DNA of 64,000 nucleotides from CAXBBB01 sp963815505. GTDB lineage: Bacteria > Bacteroidota > Rhodothermia > Rhodothermales > BA12. The notes beneath the pieces are model-generated. The model made no database searches. It saw nothing but the letters and a program-made list of their open reading frames with translations, and was not told the origin of the DNA. Of the stretch, positions 36,416 to 45,786 are shown piece after piece. The DNA lies in NCBI GenBank assembly GCA_963815505.1, contig CAWFGU010000001.1, forward strand, positions 62,001-126,000, in the 5' to 3' direction. The position numbers and the translations under genes are program-made. Numbering within the stretch: the stretch's first letter is position 1; the number at the start of each line of letters is the position of its first letter.

Positions 36416-38515
36416 ATGTCCACACCCGTCGCCTCGCTCCCCGCCTCGCCGTCGTCCATCATCGGGCGCCTGCGCGACGGCCAGACCGTGATCGCGCTCG
36501 TCGTGATCGGCGTGCTGCTGGTGATGGTGGTGCCGCTGCCGACGTTCGCGATGGACCTGCTGCTGGCGACCAACATCGCCAATCAGCTGGCGGTCTTGCT
36601 GACGGCGTTTTATGCCCAGCGGCCGCTCGAGTTTGCCATTTTTCCCGGCCTGCTGCTCGTCACGACGCTGTTTCGGCTGTCGCTCAACGTGGCGTCGACG
36701 CGGCTGATCTTGGGGCAGGGCGAGGCCGGCGCGCTGATCATGGCGTTCGGCAACTTCGTGGTGGCGGGCAACTACGTCGTCGGCGCGATCATCTTTATCG
36801 TGCTCGTGATCATCAACTTCGTGGTGATCACCAAAGGCTCGGGCCGCATCGCCGAGGTGGGCGCGCGCTTCACGCTCGACGCCATGCCGGGCAAGCAGAT
36901 GGCCATCGACGCCGACCTCAACGCGGGCATCATCGACGAGATCGAAGCCAAGCAGCGCCGGTCGGACGTGAGTAGGGAAGCCGATTTCTACGGGTCGATG
37001 GACGGCGCGAGCAAGTTCGTCCGCGGCGACGCGATGGCCGGTTTGATCATTACCGGCATCAACATCGTCGGCGGGCTGGTGATCGGGATGACGCAGTTCG
37101 GGCTCTCAGCGGCCGACAGCGCCGAGAAGTTCATGCTGCTCTCGATCGGCGACGGGCTGGTGAGCCAGATTCCGGCGCTTCTCATCTCGACGGCGGCGGG
37201 CATCATCGTCACGCGCGCCTCGTCGGACAACGGCGAGAATCTGTCGGACGAAGTCGCCGGGCAGCTGTTCAAGCGCTCGCAGCCCATCGTGATTACCGGC
37301 GCGTTCCTGCTGCTGATCGGCATGCTCCCCGGTCTGCCCGGTTTTCCGTTCTGGGCGCTGGGACTGGGCCTGCTGTTCGTCGGCCGCAGCATCGCATCCA
37401 AGCAGGACGGCGAGGACGCCGAGATCGCCCGCAAGAAAGCCGTCGACGACGCGCCGCCCGCTCCTGACGAGCAGCAACCGGCCGACCTGCTGCTCGTCGA
37501 CCCGCTCGAACTCGAAATCGACTACGCGCTGATCTCGCTGGTCGACCCCAACCAGAACGGCGACCTGCTCGAACGCGTCAAGATGCTGCGACAGCAACTG
37601 GCGCTCGAACTGGGCCTCGTGATCCCGCCGATCCGCATCCGGGACAACGTCGGCCTCAACGCCAACCAGTACGTCATCAAACTCAGAGGCAATCCCATCG
37701 GACAGGGCGAGGTGCTGCCGGGCTATCACCTGGCGCTGCTGCTCGACCCCGACGCCGAAGCGCCGCCGGGCATCCACGTCGAGGACCCGACGTTCGGCCT
37801 GCCCGCCGTCTGGGTGAGTGAGCGCAACCTGGCCGACGCCGAGCGCCTGGGCCTGACCGTCATCGAAGCTCCGGCCGTCATCACGACGCACCTGCTCGAA
37901 GTGCTCAGAGGCAACGCGCACCGCCTGCTCGACCGGCAGGAGACCAAGAAGCTGACCGAGAAGGTCAAGGAGACCAACGAGGCGCTGATCGACGAGTTGA
38001 TCCCCAACGTCCTGCCCTTGGGAAGCATTCAGAAAGTGCTCAAAAAGCTACTCGAAGAGCGCATCCCGATCCGCGACCTGGTCACCATCCTCGAAACGCT
38101 TGCCGATTTCGCGCCACACGCCAAGCACATCGACGTGCTGACCGAGTACGTCCGCAACGCGCTCGCGCCGACGATCACGCGCCAATTCCAATCGCCCGAC
38201 GACGGCAAGATTCACGCGTTCGTGCTCGACGCGATGCTCGAGCAGATGCTGCTCGGAAAGGCCGAAAAGGGCGAGATGAACCCCAACACGCTGGGCCTCG
38301 AACCCGAGCGCCAGACCAAGTTCGTCCAAGAGGCCGACCGCCTGAGCAAGAAGCTCGTCGCCAGCGGCCGTCCCGCCGTCCTGCTCACCTCGCCCGTCCT
38401 GCGCGCGACGCTTCACGCCCACCTCGCGCCGTCCGTCAGCGACCTGTCGGTCCTGAGCTACAACGACCTACTCATAGACGCCGACGTGGAGTTGGCCGAC
38501 GCGCTCACGATCTAG
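36416..38515 (+). CDS. flhA: Flagellar export apparatus protein FlhA
   Basis: This 699-residue protein is the export gate core. Eight N-terminal helices (to about residue 330) contain the motifs DLLLATNIANQLAVLL, PGLLLVTTLFRLSLNVASTRLIL and GSGRIAEVGARFTLDAMPGKQMAIDADLNAG (each split), with the cytoplasmic FHIPEP-type loop. The large C-terminal domain (about 360-699) docks chaperones and contains LGLVIPPIRIRDN and LPNVLPLGSIQKVLKKLL-like segments. The length is normal. It is cotranscribed with flhB. The ATG follows a C/T-rich leader (aatcccaccacctc). Confidence 0.97.
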   Translation: MSTPVASLPASPSSIIGRLRDGQTVIALVVIGVLLVMVVPLPTFAMDLLLATNIANQLAVLLTAFYAQRPLEFAIFPGLLLVTTLFRLSLNVASTRLILGQGEAGALIMAFGNFVVAGNYVVGAIIFIVLVIINFVVITKGSGRIAEVGARFTLDAMPGKQMAIDADLNAGIIDEIEAKQRRSDVSREADFYGSMDGASKFVRGDAMAGLIITGINIVGGLVIGMTQFGLSAADSAEKFMLLSIGDGLVSQIPALLISTAAGIIVTRASSDNGENLSDEVAGQLFKRSQPIVITGAFLLLIGMLPGLPGFPFWALGLGLLFVGRSIASKQDGEDAEIARKKAVDDAPPAPDEQQPADLLLVDPLELEIDYALISLVDPNQNGDLLERVKMLRQQLALELGLVIPPIRIRDNVGLNANQYVIKLRGNPIGQGEVLPGYHLALLLDPDAEAPPGIHVEDPTFGLPAVWVSERNLADAERLGLTVIEAPAVITTHLLEVLRGNAHRLLDRQETKKLTEKVKETNEALIDELIPNVLPLGSIQKVLKKLLEERIPIRDLVTILETLADFAPHAKHIDVLTEYVRNALAPTITRQFQSPDDGKIHAFVLDAMLEQMLLGKAEKGEMNPNTLGLEPERQTKFVQEADRLSKKLVASGRPAVLLTSPVLRATLHAHLAPSVSDLSVLSYNDLLIDADVELADALTI

Positions 38516-38521
38516 CGCCCG

Positions 38522-38896
38522 TCACCGTTTGGCGACGTAGCGCACGTCCGGCAGGCCGTCGAAGTCTGCGTCTTGGGTCCACAGCGTCGCGTCGTGCGCG
38601 CGAGCCGTGGCGAGGATGATGCTGTCGGCCATCGGCAGTCGGTGGGTGCGGCTGAGCAGCGCGGCTTGCTCGGCGAGATCGGCGGTGAGGTCGACGACGC
38701 GGCCTCTGCGCATAGGACGGACCGCGCGACGGGCGCTCTTCTCGTCGGTCTGAATCAGAATCCGCTTGAACACCTCGTAGATGCTGATCGCGGGTACGAT
38801 GAGCTGTCCTGCATCCTGAATTGGCGGGGCGAATACGGTGGCGGTTTCCTCGCCCGCATAATAGGCGAGCCAGCCGGAAGAGTCGACGACGTTCAC
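38522..38896 (-). CDS. vapC: PIN-domain toxin VapC
   Basis: A 124-residue PIN-domain ribonuclease. The acidic metal ligands are visible: N-terminal VVDSSGWLAYY (Asp4), an E in ISIYEVFKR (about residue 40), DSIILATARA near 92, and DADFDGL near the C-terminus. It would cleave RNA when free of its antitoxin. It overlaps the upstream AbrB-type antitoxin by 4 bp (ATGA), the usual VapBC arrangement. It ends 7 bp from flhA in convergent orientation. Confidence 0.92.
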   Translation of the reverse strand: MNVVDSSGWLAYYAGEETATVFAPPIQDAGQLIVPAISIYEVFKRILIQTDEKSARRAVRPMRRGRVVDLTADLAEQAALLSRTHRLPMADSIILATARAHDATLWTQDADFDGLPDVRYVAKR

Positions 38897-39126
38897 ACTC
38901 GGTCCTCGTCTCGGGGCACCGACGTGTCGATTCCTTTGAGAAACCCGCGCAGTGACTCGACCGACTCGACGGGAACGATCACGAGGCGACCGGAGCGAAT
39001 CTCAATGTCGACCTGTTGCCCCGGAGTGAGGTCGAGCGCTTGGCGCGCCTCGGGCGGAAGCTCGATGCTGTACGTGTCCGAGACGACGGCGGTCGTAGCG
39101 GGAAGGAGGTCGGCGGTGACGCTCAT
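38893..39126 (-). CDS. vapB: AbrB/SpoVT-type antitoxin (VapB-like)
   Basis: A 77-residue protein from the ATG 39124-39126 (MSVTADLLPATTAVV). A swapped-hairpin AbrB domain is visible in YSIELPPEARQALDLTPGQQVDIEI and GRLVIVPV (split), which binds DNA as a dimer and represses its own operon. The C-terminal tail (LRGFLKGIDTSVPRDEDRV) would wrap and inhibit the VapC toxin. The stop overlaps the vapC start. Confidence 0.9.
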   Translation of the reverse strand: MSVTADLLPATTAVVSDTYSIELPPEARQALDLTPGQQVDIEIRSGRLVIVPVESVESLRGFLKGIDTSVPRDEDRV

Positions 39127-39264
39127 AGCGGCGAGTGGATAAAGAAGAGTCGAACGAGAGCGGTGCCTCGGGGGTCCGCCGCGCCGATGAGGCAACGTGC
39201 CCGGCGATGTAACCGCTTACACACGCGTCGCTTATCTTGGCGCTCCTGTCCATTTCCGGTTCTC

Positions 39265-40107
39265 ATGGCTCGTCCCAACGCGCGCAAACTCGCGGGCATG
39301 ATCGGCTCCTACGCCGTCATCGTGCTGTTCTGCTTCATCGCGGTCTACCCGATCCTGTACATTTTTACGATCTCGCTGCGGCCCGGCGATCAGCTGCTGT
39401 CGACCTCGCTCCAGATCATACCGGATGGCGCGACGTTTCAGAACTACGTGGCGCTGTTCACCGAGACGCCGTTTCTGCGGTGGCTGTTCAACTCGCTGGT
39501 CGTGTCAGCCGTGGTGACCGTGACGGGCGTGGCGCTGGCGAGTACGGCGGGCTACGCGCTCAGCCGGTTTCGCTTCAACGGCAGAGGGCAGATGCTCAAA
39601 GGCCTTCTGGTGACGCAGATGTTTCCGGCGACGATGCTGCTCTTGCCGCTCTACGTCGTCCTGATCAACCTGCGCCTGCTCGACAGCTACATCGGCATCG
39701 TGATCATCTACTCGGCGACCGCGCTGCCTTTTTGCGTGTGGCAGATGAAAGGCTACTACGACACGATCCCGGCCGCGCTCGAGGAGGCCGCGCGGATCGA
39801 CGGATGCACGCCGTGGCAGGCGTTCCGCATGGTGATCTTGCCGCTGGCCGCGCCCGCCCTCGTCATCACGGCGCTGTTCTCGTTCATGAGCGCCTGGAAC
39901 GAGTACGTCGTCGCCAACGTCGTCTTGCAGGACACCGCGATGTTCACGCTTCCGCTCGGCCTCAAACTCTTCCAGGGCAGCCTGACGACGCAGTGGGGCC
40001 TGTACGCCGCCGGATCGCTCGTCGTGTCGATCCCGGTCGTGGCGCTGTTCCTGATCCTGAGCCGCTACCTGATCAGCGGGCTGACGCTGGGATCGGTCAA
40101 AGGGTGA
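39265..40107 (+). CDS. Carbohydrate ABC transporter permease (MalG family)
   Basis: A 280-residue inner-membrane permease with six helices. The EAA loop that contacts the ATPase is clear: EEAARIDGCTPWQAFRMVILPLAAPAL (split, about residues 172-198). Typical MalG-like features include IFTISLRPGDQLL after helix 1 and a C-terminal YLISGLTLGSVKG. It should work with a MalF-type permease, a solute-binding protein and an ATPase, none of which is in the window. It is therefore an orphan here or the end of an operon moved from its partners. Confidence 0.9.
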   Translation: MARPNARKLAGMIGSYAVIVLFCFIAVYPILYIFTISLRPGDQLLSTSLQIIPDGATFQNYVALFTETPFLRWLFNSLVVSAVVTVTGVALASTAGYALSRFRFNGRGQMLKGLLVTQMFPATMLLLPLYVVLINLRLLDSYIGIVIIYSATALPFCVWQMKGYYDTIPAALEEAARIDGCTPWQAFRMVILPLAAPALVITALFSFMSAWNEYVVANVVLQDTAMFTLPLGLKLFQGSLTTQWGLYAAGSLVVSIPVVALFLILSRYLISGLTLGSVKG

Positions 40108-40152
40108 CGCCTCGCGCGCTGCCGGTGACTGCAGCGTCTGAGACAAGCGCTG

Positions 40153-40170
40153 TATAGGTAATACCCTATA
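40153..40170. promoter_or_regulatory. Short inverted repeat before the T9SS propeller gene
   Basis: TATAGG and CCTATA flank a 6-nt spacer in an AT-rich island 30-47 nt before the ATG at 40200. It probably lies in the promoter (the TGTATAGG part could serve as a -10-like element); the same TGTATAGG octamer precedes the photolyase gene at 43490. Confidence 0.4.
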
Positions 40171-40199
40171 TTGAATAGCGAACCAGCTTTCATGCCACC

Positions 40200-42711
40200 A
40201 TGCGCGCTTTCCTACCCTTTTTCCTCGTCCTGCTCGCCTGCCTGGCACTGCCCTCGGCTCAGGCTCAGACGATTTCCTCCGACCTCGCCAGCGGCGAGCT
40301 GCCTGACCCGCTCGGCTTCGACGGAGCCGTTCCCTGCCTGGCCGAGTCGTGCGCGTTCTCGGAGTTGGGCAGTGCTTCCGCCTGGCAGAGCGGCTTCACC
40401 GGCGTGCGGTACGTACTGGCGGGCATTACCGTTGGAAGCGACGTGTACGTCGGCGGTGAGTTCGATGAACTCGATGGATTGGCCGGAGCAACCAACGTCG
40501 CCCGGTGGGACGGGGCTCGGTGGCACGCAATGGGATCCGGAGTGAGTCACCCGGTTCGGACGTTCGCTTCCTATCAGGGCGAACTCTACGCCGGAGGGAG
40601 CTTCGGCACGGCTGGCGGGCAGCCAGTCGGCGGAATCGCGCGGTGGGACGGCGCACAGTGGCACCCCGTTGGAGCGGGATTCAACGCCGTCGTCTACGCG
40701 CTCGACGTCCATCAGGGAGAGCTTTACGCCGCAGGAGCGTTTACGGGCGCCGGATCAGGCTCGGACGCCGACTACGTCGCTAGGTGGAACGGCTCGTCCT
40801 GGCAGTCGATCGGGCCGCCGTTGAACGGCGCGGTCACCGACCTCGTACCGACGGACTCCTCGCTGTACGTAGTCGGCGCGTTCACGGCGGCGGGTCCGCA
40901 GAGCGATTTGGGAGGCGTCGCGCGGTGGACCGGGACGGAGTGGCAGTCCGTCGGATCTCCCTTTTCCGCGACACCGAATCAGCGAGCACCTTCGGCAGCC
41001 GGCGCCACGGACAGTAGCCTGGTCGTGACGGGCCTCGTCGCGTCTGCCGACGGATTGCAACTCGACCGTCAGGTGCGCGAGCGGAGCGGAGACAGCTGGA
41101 CACGACTTGGCGACCTCGACGGCTCTGCGAATGCCCTTTTGGCACGAGGCCAGCACCTCTACGCGGCAGGCGTGTTCTTCGACGACGCGCCGGGAGCGCG
41201 GTTCATGGAAAGCCTGCGCCGATGGGACGGCACCGAGTGGTCTGTCGTCGACGGTGGTCCCGAAGGAACCGCCTACGTGCTCGCGCCGCACGAGGGCGGT
41301 TTCCTCATCGGAGGCGATTTCAGCAACGCGGGAGGGATTGAGGCCGCCGATCGCATTGCCGGGTGGAACGGCTCGGAGTGGCGCGCGCTTCCCTGGAAAA
41401 CCGGCGGCCTGGAAGACCAGGCGTCCGCTATGGTTGCCGACGGCGCCGACGTGTACGTCGGAGGGGCATTCGAGCAGGCTGGCGCGGCCGACGGGACGCG
41501 CTTCATCGCGCGGTGGGACGGCACCCGTTGGAACGCGTTGGGACCGGGCCTCAACGGTCTCGTGCGGGCAGTCGCCTTGGCGCCCAATGGCGATCTGTAC
41601 GCCGGAGGGGAGTTTACAGATGCGGGCGGCATCGAAGAGGCCGACCATCTCGCCCGCTGGGACGGTGCGTCGTGGCACGCCGTCGGCGGAGGCGTGGACT
41701 CGACCGTTCGAGCGCTTGCCGTCAGCGACGCGTTCGTCTACGTGGGCGGTCCGTTTAGCGCAGCGGGCGGCGTCGACGCGGCAAGTGGGATCGCGCGGTG
41801 GGACGGCAATTCGTGGTCGGCTATGGGCCAAGGGCTGCGGGCGGGATTCGGCGAGGTGTTCACGCTCACGCTCTCCGGCGACGATGTGTACGCAGGCGGC
41901 CTGTTCTTCAACCTAGACGGAGTGGAAGGTGCTCGAAGCCTCGCCCGGTGGGACGGGACCGCGTGGAACGCTGTGGGCAACAGCCGCGCCCAGTTCGCAG
42001 AAATCGTGGGCACCGTGCATGCGGTCGCCGTCACGGCCGACGGCGACGTGTATGCGGGGGGTAGCTTTGGCTTCTTCCAGCAACGGCGACCCAGCAGGCC
42101 CGATGGCACGCAACCTCGCGTGGTGGGACGGAACGGCCTGGCAGAGCGTGGGCGCCCCCCTCGAGGGCACCGTATTCGCGCTGGCAGCGTCGAGCAGTGG
42201 TGTCTTCGCAGGTGGCGCGTTCGGCGAAATGGACAGCGTAGAGGGCACACGGACGATCGCGCGGTGGGACGGCAGCGCGTGGCACCCGCTCGAATCGGGG
42301 CTGGACGGAGCGGTGCGCGCGATCGCTGTCACAAACGAGCGCGTCTTCGCAGGCGGCGCCTTCACTTCTGCTGGAAACCCAGGCGTGCCCTCGTACCGGT
42401 TTGCTGCGTTCGACGCGGCTAGTCTCACCTCTGCGCCCACTTACGCGCCGACTTCCACCAGCCTACTCGGACCGATCAGCCCTAATCCGGCGAGCAGCCA
42501 CGCGACCCTGACGCTCAGGTCCTCGCTCGCTGAAGTGCGTGTGGATCTGTTTGACGCATTGGGCCGGCACGTGCGCACGCTGCACCAGGGATCCGTGCCC
42601 AGCGAGACCCGGCTGGCCGTCGCCACGTCCGCACTTCCGACCGGGCTCTACTTCGTCCGAGCCCACAGGCAAGGCCATGCCGAAACTCAGGCCCTTGTCG
42701 TCGCTCGGTAG
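40200..42711 (+). CDS. Secreted beta-propeller-like repeat protein with T9SS sorting domain (one frameshift)
   Basis: The protein is about 836 residues with a signal peptide (MRAFLPFFLVLLACLALPSAQA). The body consists of about a dozen repeats of 45-55 residues. Their core is IARWDGxxWxxVGxGxxxxVxAL...LYAGGxFxxAGG, a pattern found in extracellular Bacteroidota proteins and expected to fold as beta-propeller blades. The end (PISPNPASSHATLTLRSS, VDLFDALGRHVRTL, then TGLYFVRAH) is a T9SS type A sorting domain. The frame shifts once at 42069-42070, where one extra G in a GG run is needed to explain the switch; the second frame (41929-42711) continues the repeats and sorting domain without loss. 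Location is the cell surface; function is unknown. Confidence 0.85.
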
Positions 42712-42808
42712 CGTGCGCCTGACCGGTCGGAGCAGCTGAACGCGCTCAGTGGCGGAATCTCTGAGCGCTCGGATCGGTTGGCGCCTGCTCACTAGCCCGA
42801 ACGCGCCC

Positions 42809-43396
42809 ATGTTTACCGGAATCGTCGAAGCCGTCGGGACAGTGCGTAGCGTCGAGGCGAAGAGCAGCAGTCGCCAGTTCGTCGTCGAGGCTCCTTTTGC
42901 GGGCGAGTTGAAGCTGGGCGAGAGCGTGGCCGTCGCGGGGGCGTGCATGACGGTGACGCACCTACCCGGCGACGCTTTTGCTTTCACCACGATCGAGGAA
43001 TCGCTGAGCAAAACGACGTTGGGCGACCTGTCCGTCGGTGACTCGGTCAACTTGGAGCGGGCGTTGCGCATGGGCGCCCGACTCGACGGGCATTTGGTGC
43101 AAGGTCACGTAGACGCGGCGGGCGAGGTGGTGCGGGTCGAGGAGTTGGCGGGCAGTTGGACGTTCGAGATCGCCTATCCCGAGCAGTGGCGGCCCAACTT
43201 GATTCCGACCGGATCGATCACAGTCGACGGCATCAGTCTGACGACGGCGCGGCTCGACGACGATGCGCACACGTTCACGGTCGCGATCATTCCGCATACG
43301 TTTGAGGTGACGACGGCGAGCCGGTGGACCGAGGGCGGGCGCGTCAACCTGGAGTTCGACCTGATCGGCAAGTACGCGTTACGCCGGTCCGCCTAG
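42809..43396 (+). CDS. ribE: Riboflavin synthase alpha chain
   Basis: This 195-residue enzyme dismutates two molecules of 6,7-dimethyl-8-ribityllumazine to riboflavin. The family start MFTGIVEAVGTV is exact, so the ATG at 42809 is chosen over an in-frame one at 42749. Two lumazine-binding repeats are visible: the first with GESVAVAGACMTVT, the second with GHLVQGHVDAAGEV and GSITVDGISLT (the repeat motif GxS/ItVdGxsLTv). The C-terminus HTFEVTTASRWTEGGRVNLEFDLIGKY (split) is typical. It stands alone, and the next gene is a photolyase-family protein that may use the same lumazine. Confidence 0.94.
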   Translation: MFTGIVEAVGTVRSVEAKSSSRQFVVEAPFAGELKLGESVAVAGACMTVTHLPGDAFAFTTIEESLSKTTLGDLSVGDSVNLERALRMGARLDGHLVQGHVDAAGEVVRVEELAGSWTFEIAYPEQWRPNLIPTGSITVDGISLTTARLDDDAHTFTVAIIPHTFEVTTASRWTEGGRVNLEFDLIGKYALRRSA

Positions 43397-43558
43397 CGCA
43401 ACCAAAACGGACAGAACCGCTACCAAGCACGATGTCCCACCACAGCGTTGGTAGCGGCTCTGCCGCGCGATGCGAAGTCTGATCGCATCTGTATAGGGAA
43501 GAGACACAGCCCGCGCCCAAACGTAACCTCGCCCGCCGATTTTTATTTGCGCACCGCC

Positions 43559-45080
43559 ATGCCGACGCTCACCCTCGTCTTCCCACACCAGCTGTTCGCC
43601 GATCATCCGGCAATCACGGCCGGTGGCCACGTCGCGCTGATCGAGGACAGCCTGTTCTTCCGCGACGAGCAGTACCCGGCACGCTTCCACAAACAGCGGC
43701 TGATCCTCCACCGCGCGTCCATGCGCCGCTACGCGGATCGGATTGCGCAAGGCCGGGCACCACGTCCGTTACGTGGCCTGGACCGACGTGCGCCCGCTGG
43801 GCCGCGTCGTCGAGACGTTCGCGCGTGACGGCTACACGACGCTGCGCCTGGCCGATCCGACCGACTTCATGGTCACGAAGCGCCTGACTCGCGCCGCCGA
43901 CCGGCTCGGCCTGACGGTCGAAGTGCTGGACACACCGATGTTCTTCAACTCGGACGCCGACAACGCCGCCTTTTTCGAGGGCCGAAAGCGCTGGCACATG
44001 GCCGATTTCTACAAACATCAGCGCCGCGAACTGGGCATTCTCGTCGATGACGACGGCGAGCCGACTGGGGGGCAATGGAGCTTCGACGCCGACAACCGCC
44101 GCAAACTCACGACCGACGCACTCGCCCAAGTGCCGCAGCTGCCGGTCGTCGTCGAGGACGACTACGTCCGCGAGGCACGCGCCTACGTCGAGCAGCACTT
44201 CGGCGACCATTATGGCCACGCCGCTCCTCTCCTCTACCCCACCGATCACGCGACGGCCCAGGCGTGGCTCACCGCGTTCGTCGACGAACGGTTGCAGCAG
44301 TTCGGACCGTTCGAGGACGCGTTCGAGGCCGGTCAGCCGTTTCTCTACCACGGCGTCCTCACGCCGATGCTAAACACGGGCCTGCTCACACCCGCTCAGG
44401 TGATCGATGCGGTCTTGCAGGGCGCCCGGGACCGAGCCGGAGATCCGATGCACGAGATTCCGCTGGCCTCGCTCGAAGGCTTCGTGCGCCAAGTCATCGG
44501 CTGGCGCGAGTACATGCGGGCCAGCTACGTTGCCCACGGCGTGACGATGCGCACATCGAATACGTGGGAGCAGACGCGCAGCATCCCCCACGCGCTCTAC
44601 GACGGCACGACCGGAATCCCGCCCGTCGACGACGTGATCGACCGGCTCAACCGCTACGCCTACGCGCACCACATCGAGCGCTTGATGGTGATGGGCAGCT
44701 TCCTCTACGTCGCTCGCATCCACCCGCGCGACGCGTATCGGTGGTTCATGGAGATGTTCATCGACGCCTACGACTGGGTGATGGTGCCCAACGTCTACGG
44801 CATGAGCCAGCACGCCGCCGGTTCGATCATCACGACCAAGCCCTACTTCGGCGGCTCGAACTACATCCGCAAGATGAGCCGCTACCGCAAGGGCACGTGG
44901 GCCGACGAGTGGGACGGCCTGTTTTGGCGCTTCGTCGGCGAGCATGAGGATCGGCTCACACGCTACAACCGTCTCAGCATGATGCCGCGCCTGCTCGCCA
45001 AGATGAAGCCCGAGCGCCTTTCCCACCTTGACGCGTCGGCCGACGCTTTGGTCGCCCGACTCTGGCCCGATGATCAGTAA
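43559..45080 (+). CDS. Cryptochrome/photolyase-related protein (DPRP family), without the Fe-S cysteines; one frameshift
   Basis: After removing one extra base near 43740 the product is about 506 residues. It begins MPTLTLVFPHQLFADHPA and continues RKAGHHVRYVAWTDV, the photolyase-like alpha/beta domain. The C-terminal FAD-binding part has GWREYMRA, NTWEQTRSIPHALYDGTTG, HHIERLMVMGSF, DAYDWVMVPNVYGMSQ and TKPYFGGSNYIRKMSRY. These are hallmarks of the deoxyribodipyrimidine photolyase-related family (PF04244), whose studied members carry FAD and often a lumazine antenna. Classic members bind a 4Fe-4S cluster through four cysteines after the MSxYCKGC motif. Here the stretch reads MSRYRKGTWADEWDG, and I find no cysteine in the whole protein. 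Probable role: light-driven DNA repair or light sensing. Confidence 0.88.
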
Positions 45081-45117
45081 CCTCGACGCCGCTTGGCACG
45101 AGAGGAAAACGTCGGCT

Positions 45118-45687
45118 TCAGTTGGCCGCGACGACGCCGCAGCCGATGCGCGCTCCGGCGGCTCCGCTCGGATTGGACGACAGGTCGTCGGGGTCGGCGT
45201 GGACCATGACAGAGCGGCCCACGACCGCGTTCTCGCCGTTGACGGAGAGGTCGGACAGCATCAGGTCGAGCGTCGCGTTGCCTTCGGCATCCGCGGTGAC
45301 GTTGCCCAGGTCTCCGGCGTGGCGCGTGGCGAAGTCGGCGTCGGGGCCGTCGTGGTTCATCGTCCCGAGTGGGTCCCAGTGGCCTCCGGCGGCCCCACCC
45401 GGTGTGCCGTCCTCGCCCGGACCGCAAGCACCGTTCTCGTGCAAGTGAAAGCCGTGGGTGCTGCTCGCCGTAAGGCCGGACAGGGTGCCGGTGAGGCGGA
45501 TACCATCACCTTCAGCGTCGAAGTAGAGTTCACCCCTAACAACACTACCATCGGTAGAGGTGGGCTGAACAAACGCTGCTGCATTACCCATCATTGGAGG
45601 AGAGGTAGCCACCTCCAAATCGTCGGTTTCAGGGGAGCCGCACGCGACGAGCGTCAGCAGCGGGAAGAGAAAAAGAGTGTGCTTCAT
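45118..45687 (-). CDS. sodC: Cu/Zn superoxide dismutase lipoprotein
   Basis: A 189-residue lipoprotein (lipobox LVAC, Cys16) that removes superoxide in the cell envelope. Metal-site motifs are present: GFHLHENG (copper ligands HxH), GGHWDP, a zinc loop with MNHDGP and TRHAGDLGN, and GRSVMVHADPDDL (copper His). The Cys pair that closes the active-site loop is in ENGACG and ARIGCGVV. The length is normal for a bacterial SodC with a signal. The minus-strand leader is C/T-rich (ccacaccttccttcca). It converges with the photolyase gene. Confidence 0.93.
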   Translation of the reverse strand: MKHTLFLFPLLTLVACGSPETDDLEVATSPPMMGNAAAFVQPTSTDGSVVRGELYFDAEGDGIRLTGTLSGLTASSTHGFHLHENGACGPGEDGTPGGAAGGHWDPLGTMNHDGPDADFATRHAGDLGNVTADAEGNATLDLMLSDLSVNGENAVVGRSVMVHADPDDLSSNPSGAAGARIGCGVVAAN

Positions 45688-45786
45688 TGGAAGGAAGGTG
45701 TGGGGAGAGGTTGGAGCATACGGTAGTGCGACCGCCAGAGCACGCGTCCGATTCGACGTGTCGGAAGAGATGGCGCCGCGCCAGGT

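Noticed and set aside
42809..45080. A LitR/CarH operator controlling the photolyase
   Set aside because: Only one TGTATA-like half site is present upstream and no regulator gene is in the window, so the claim would lack support.
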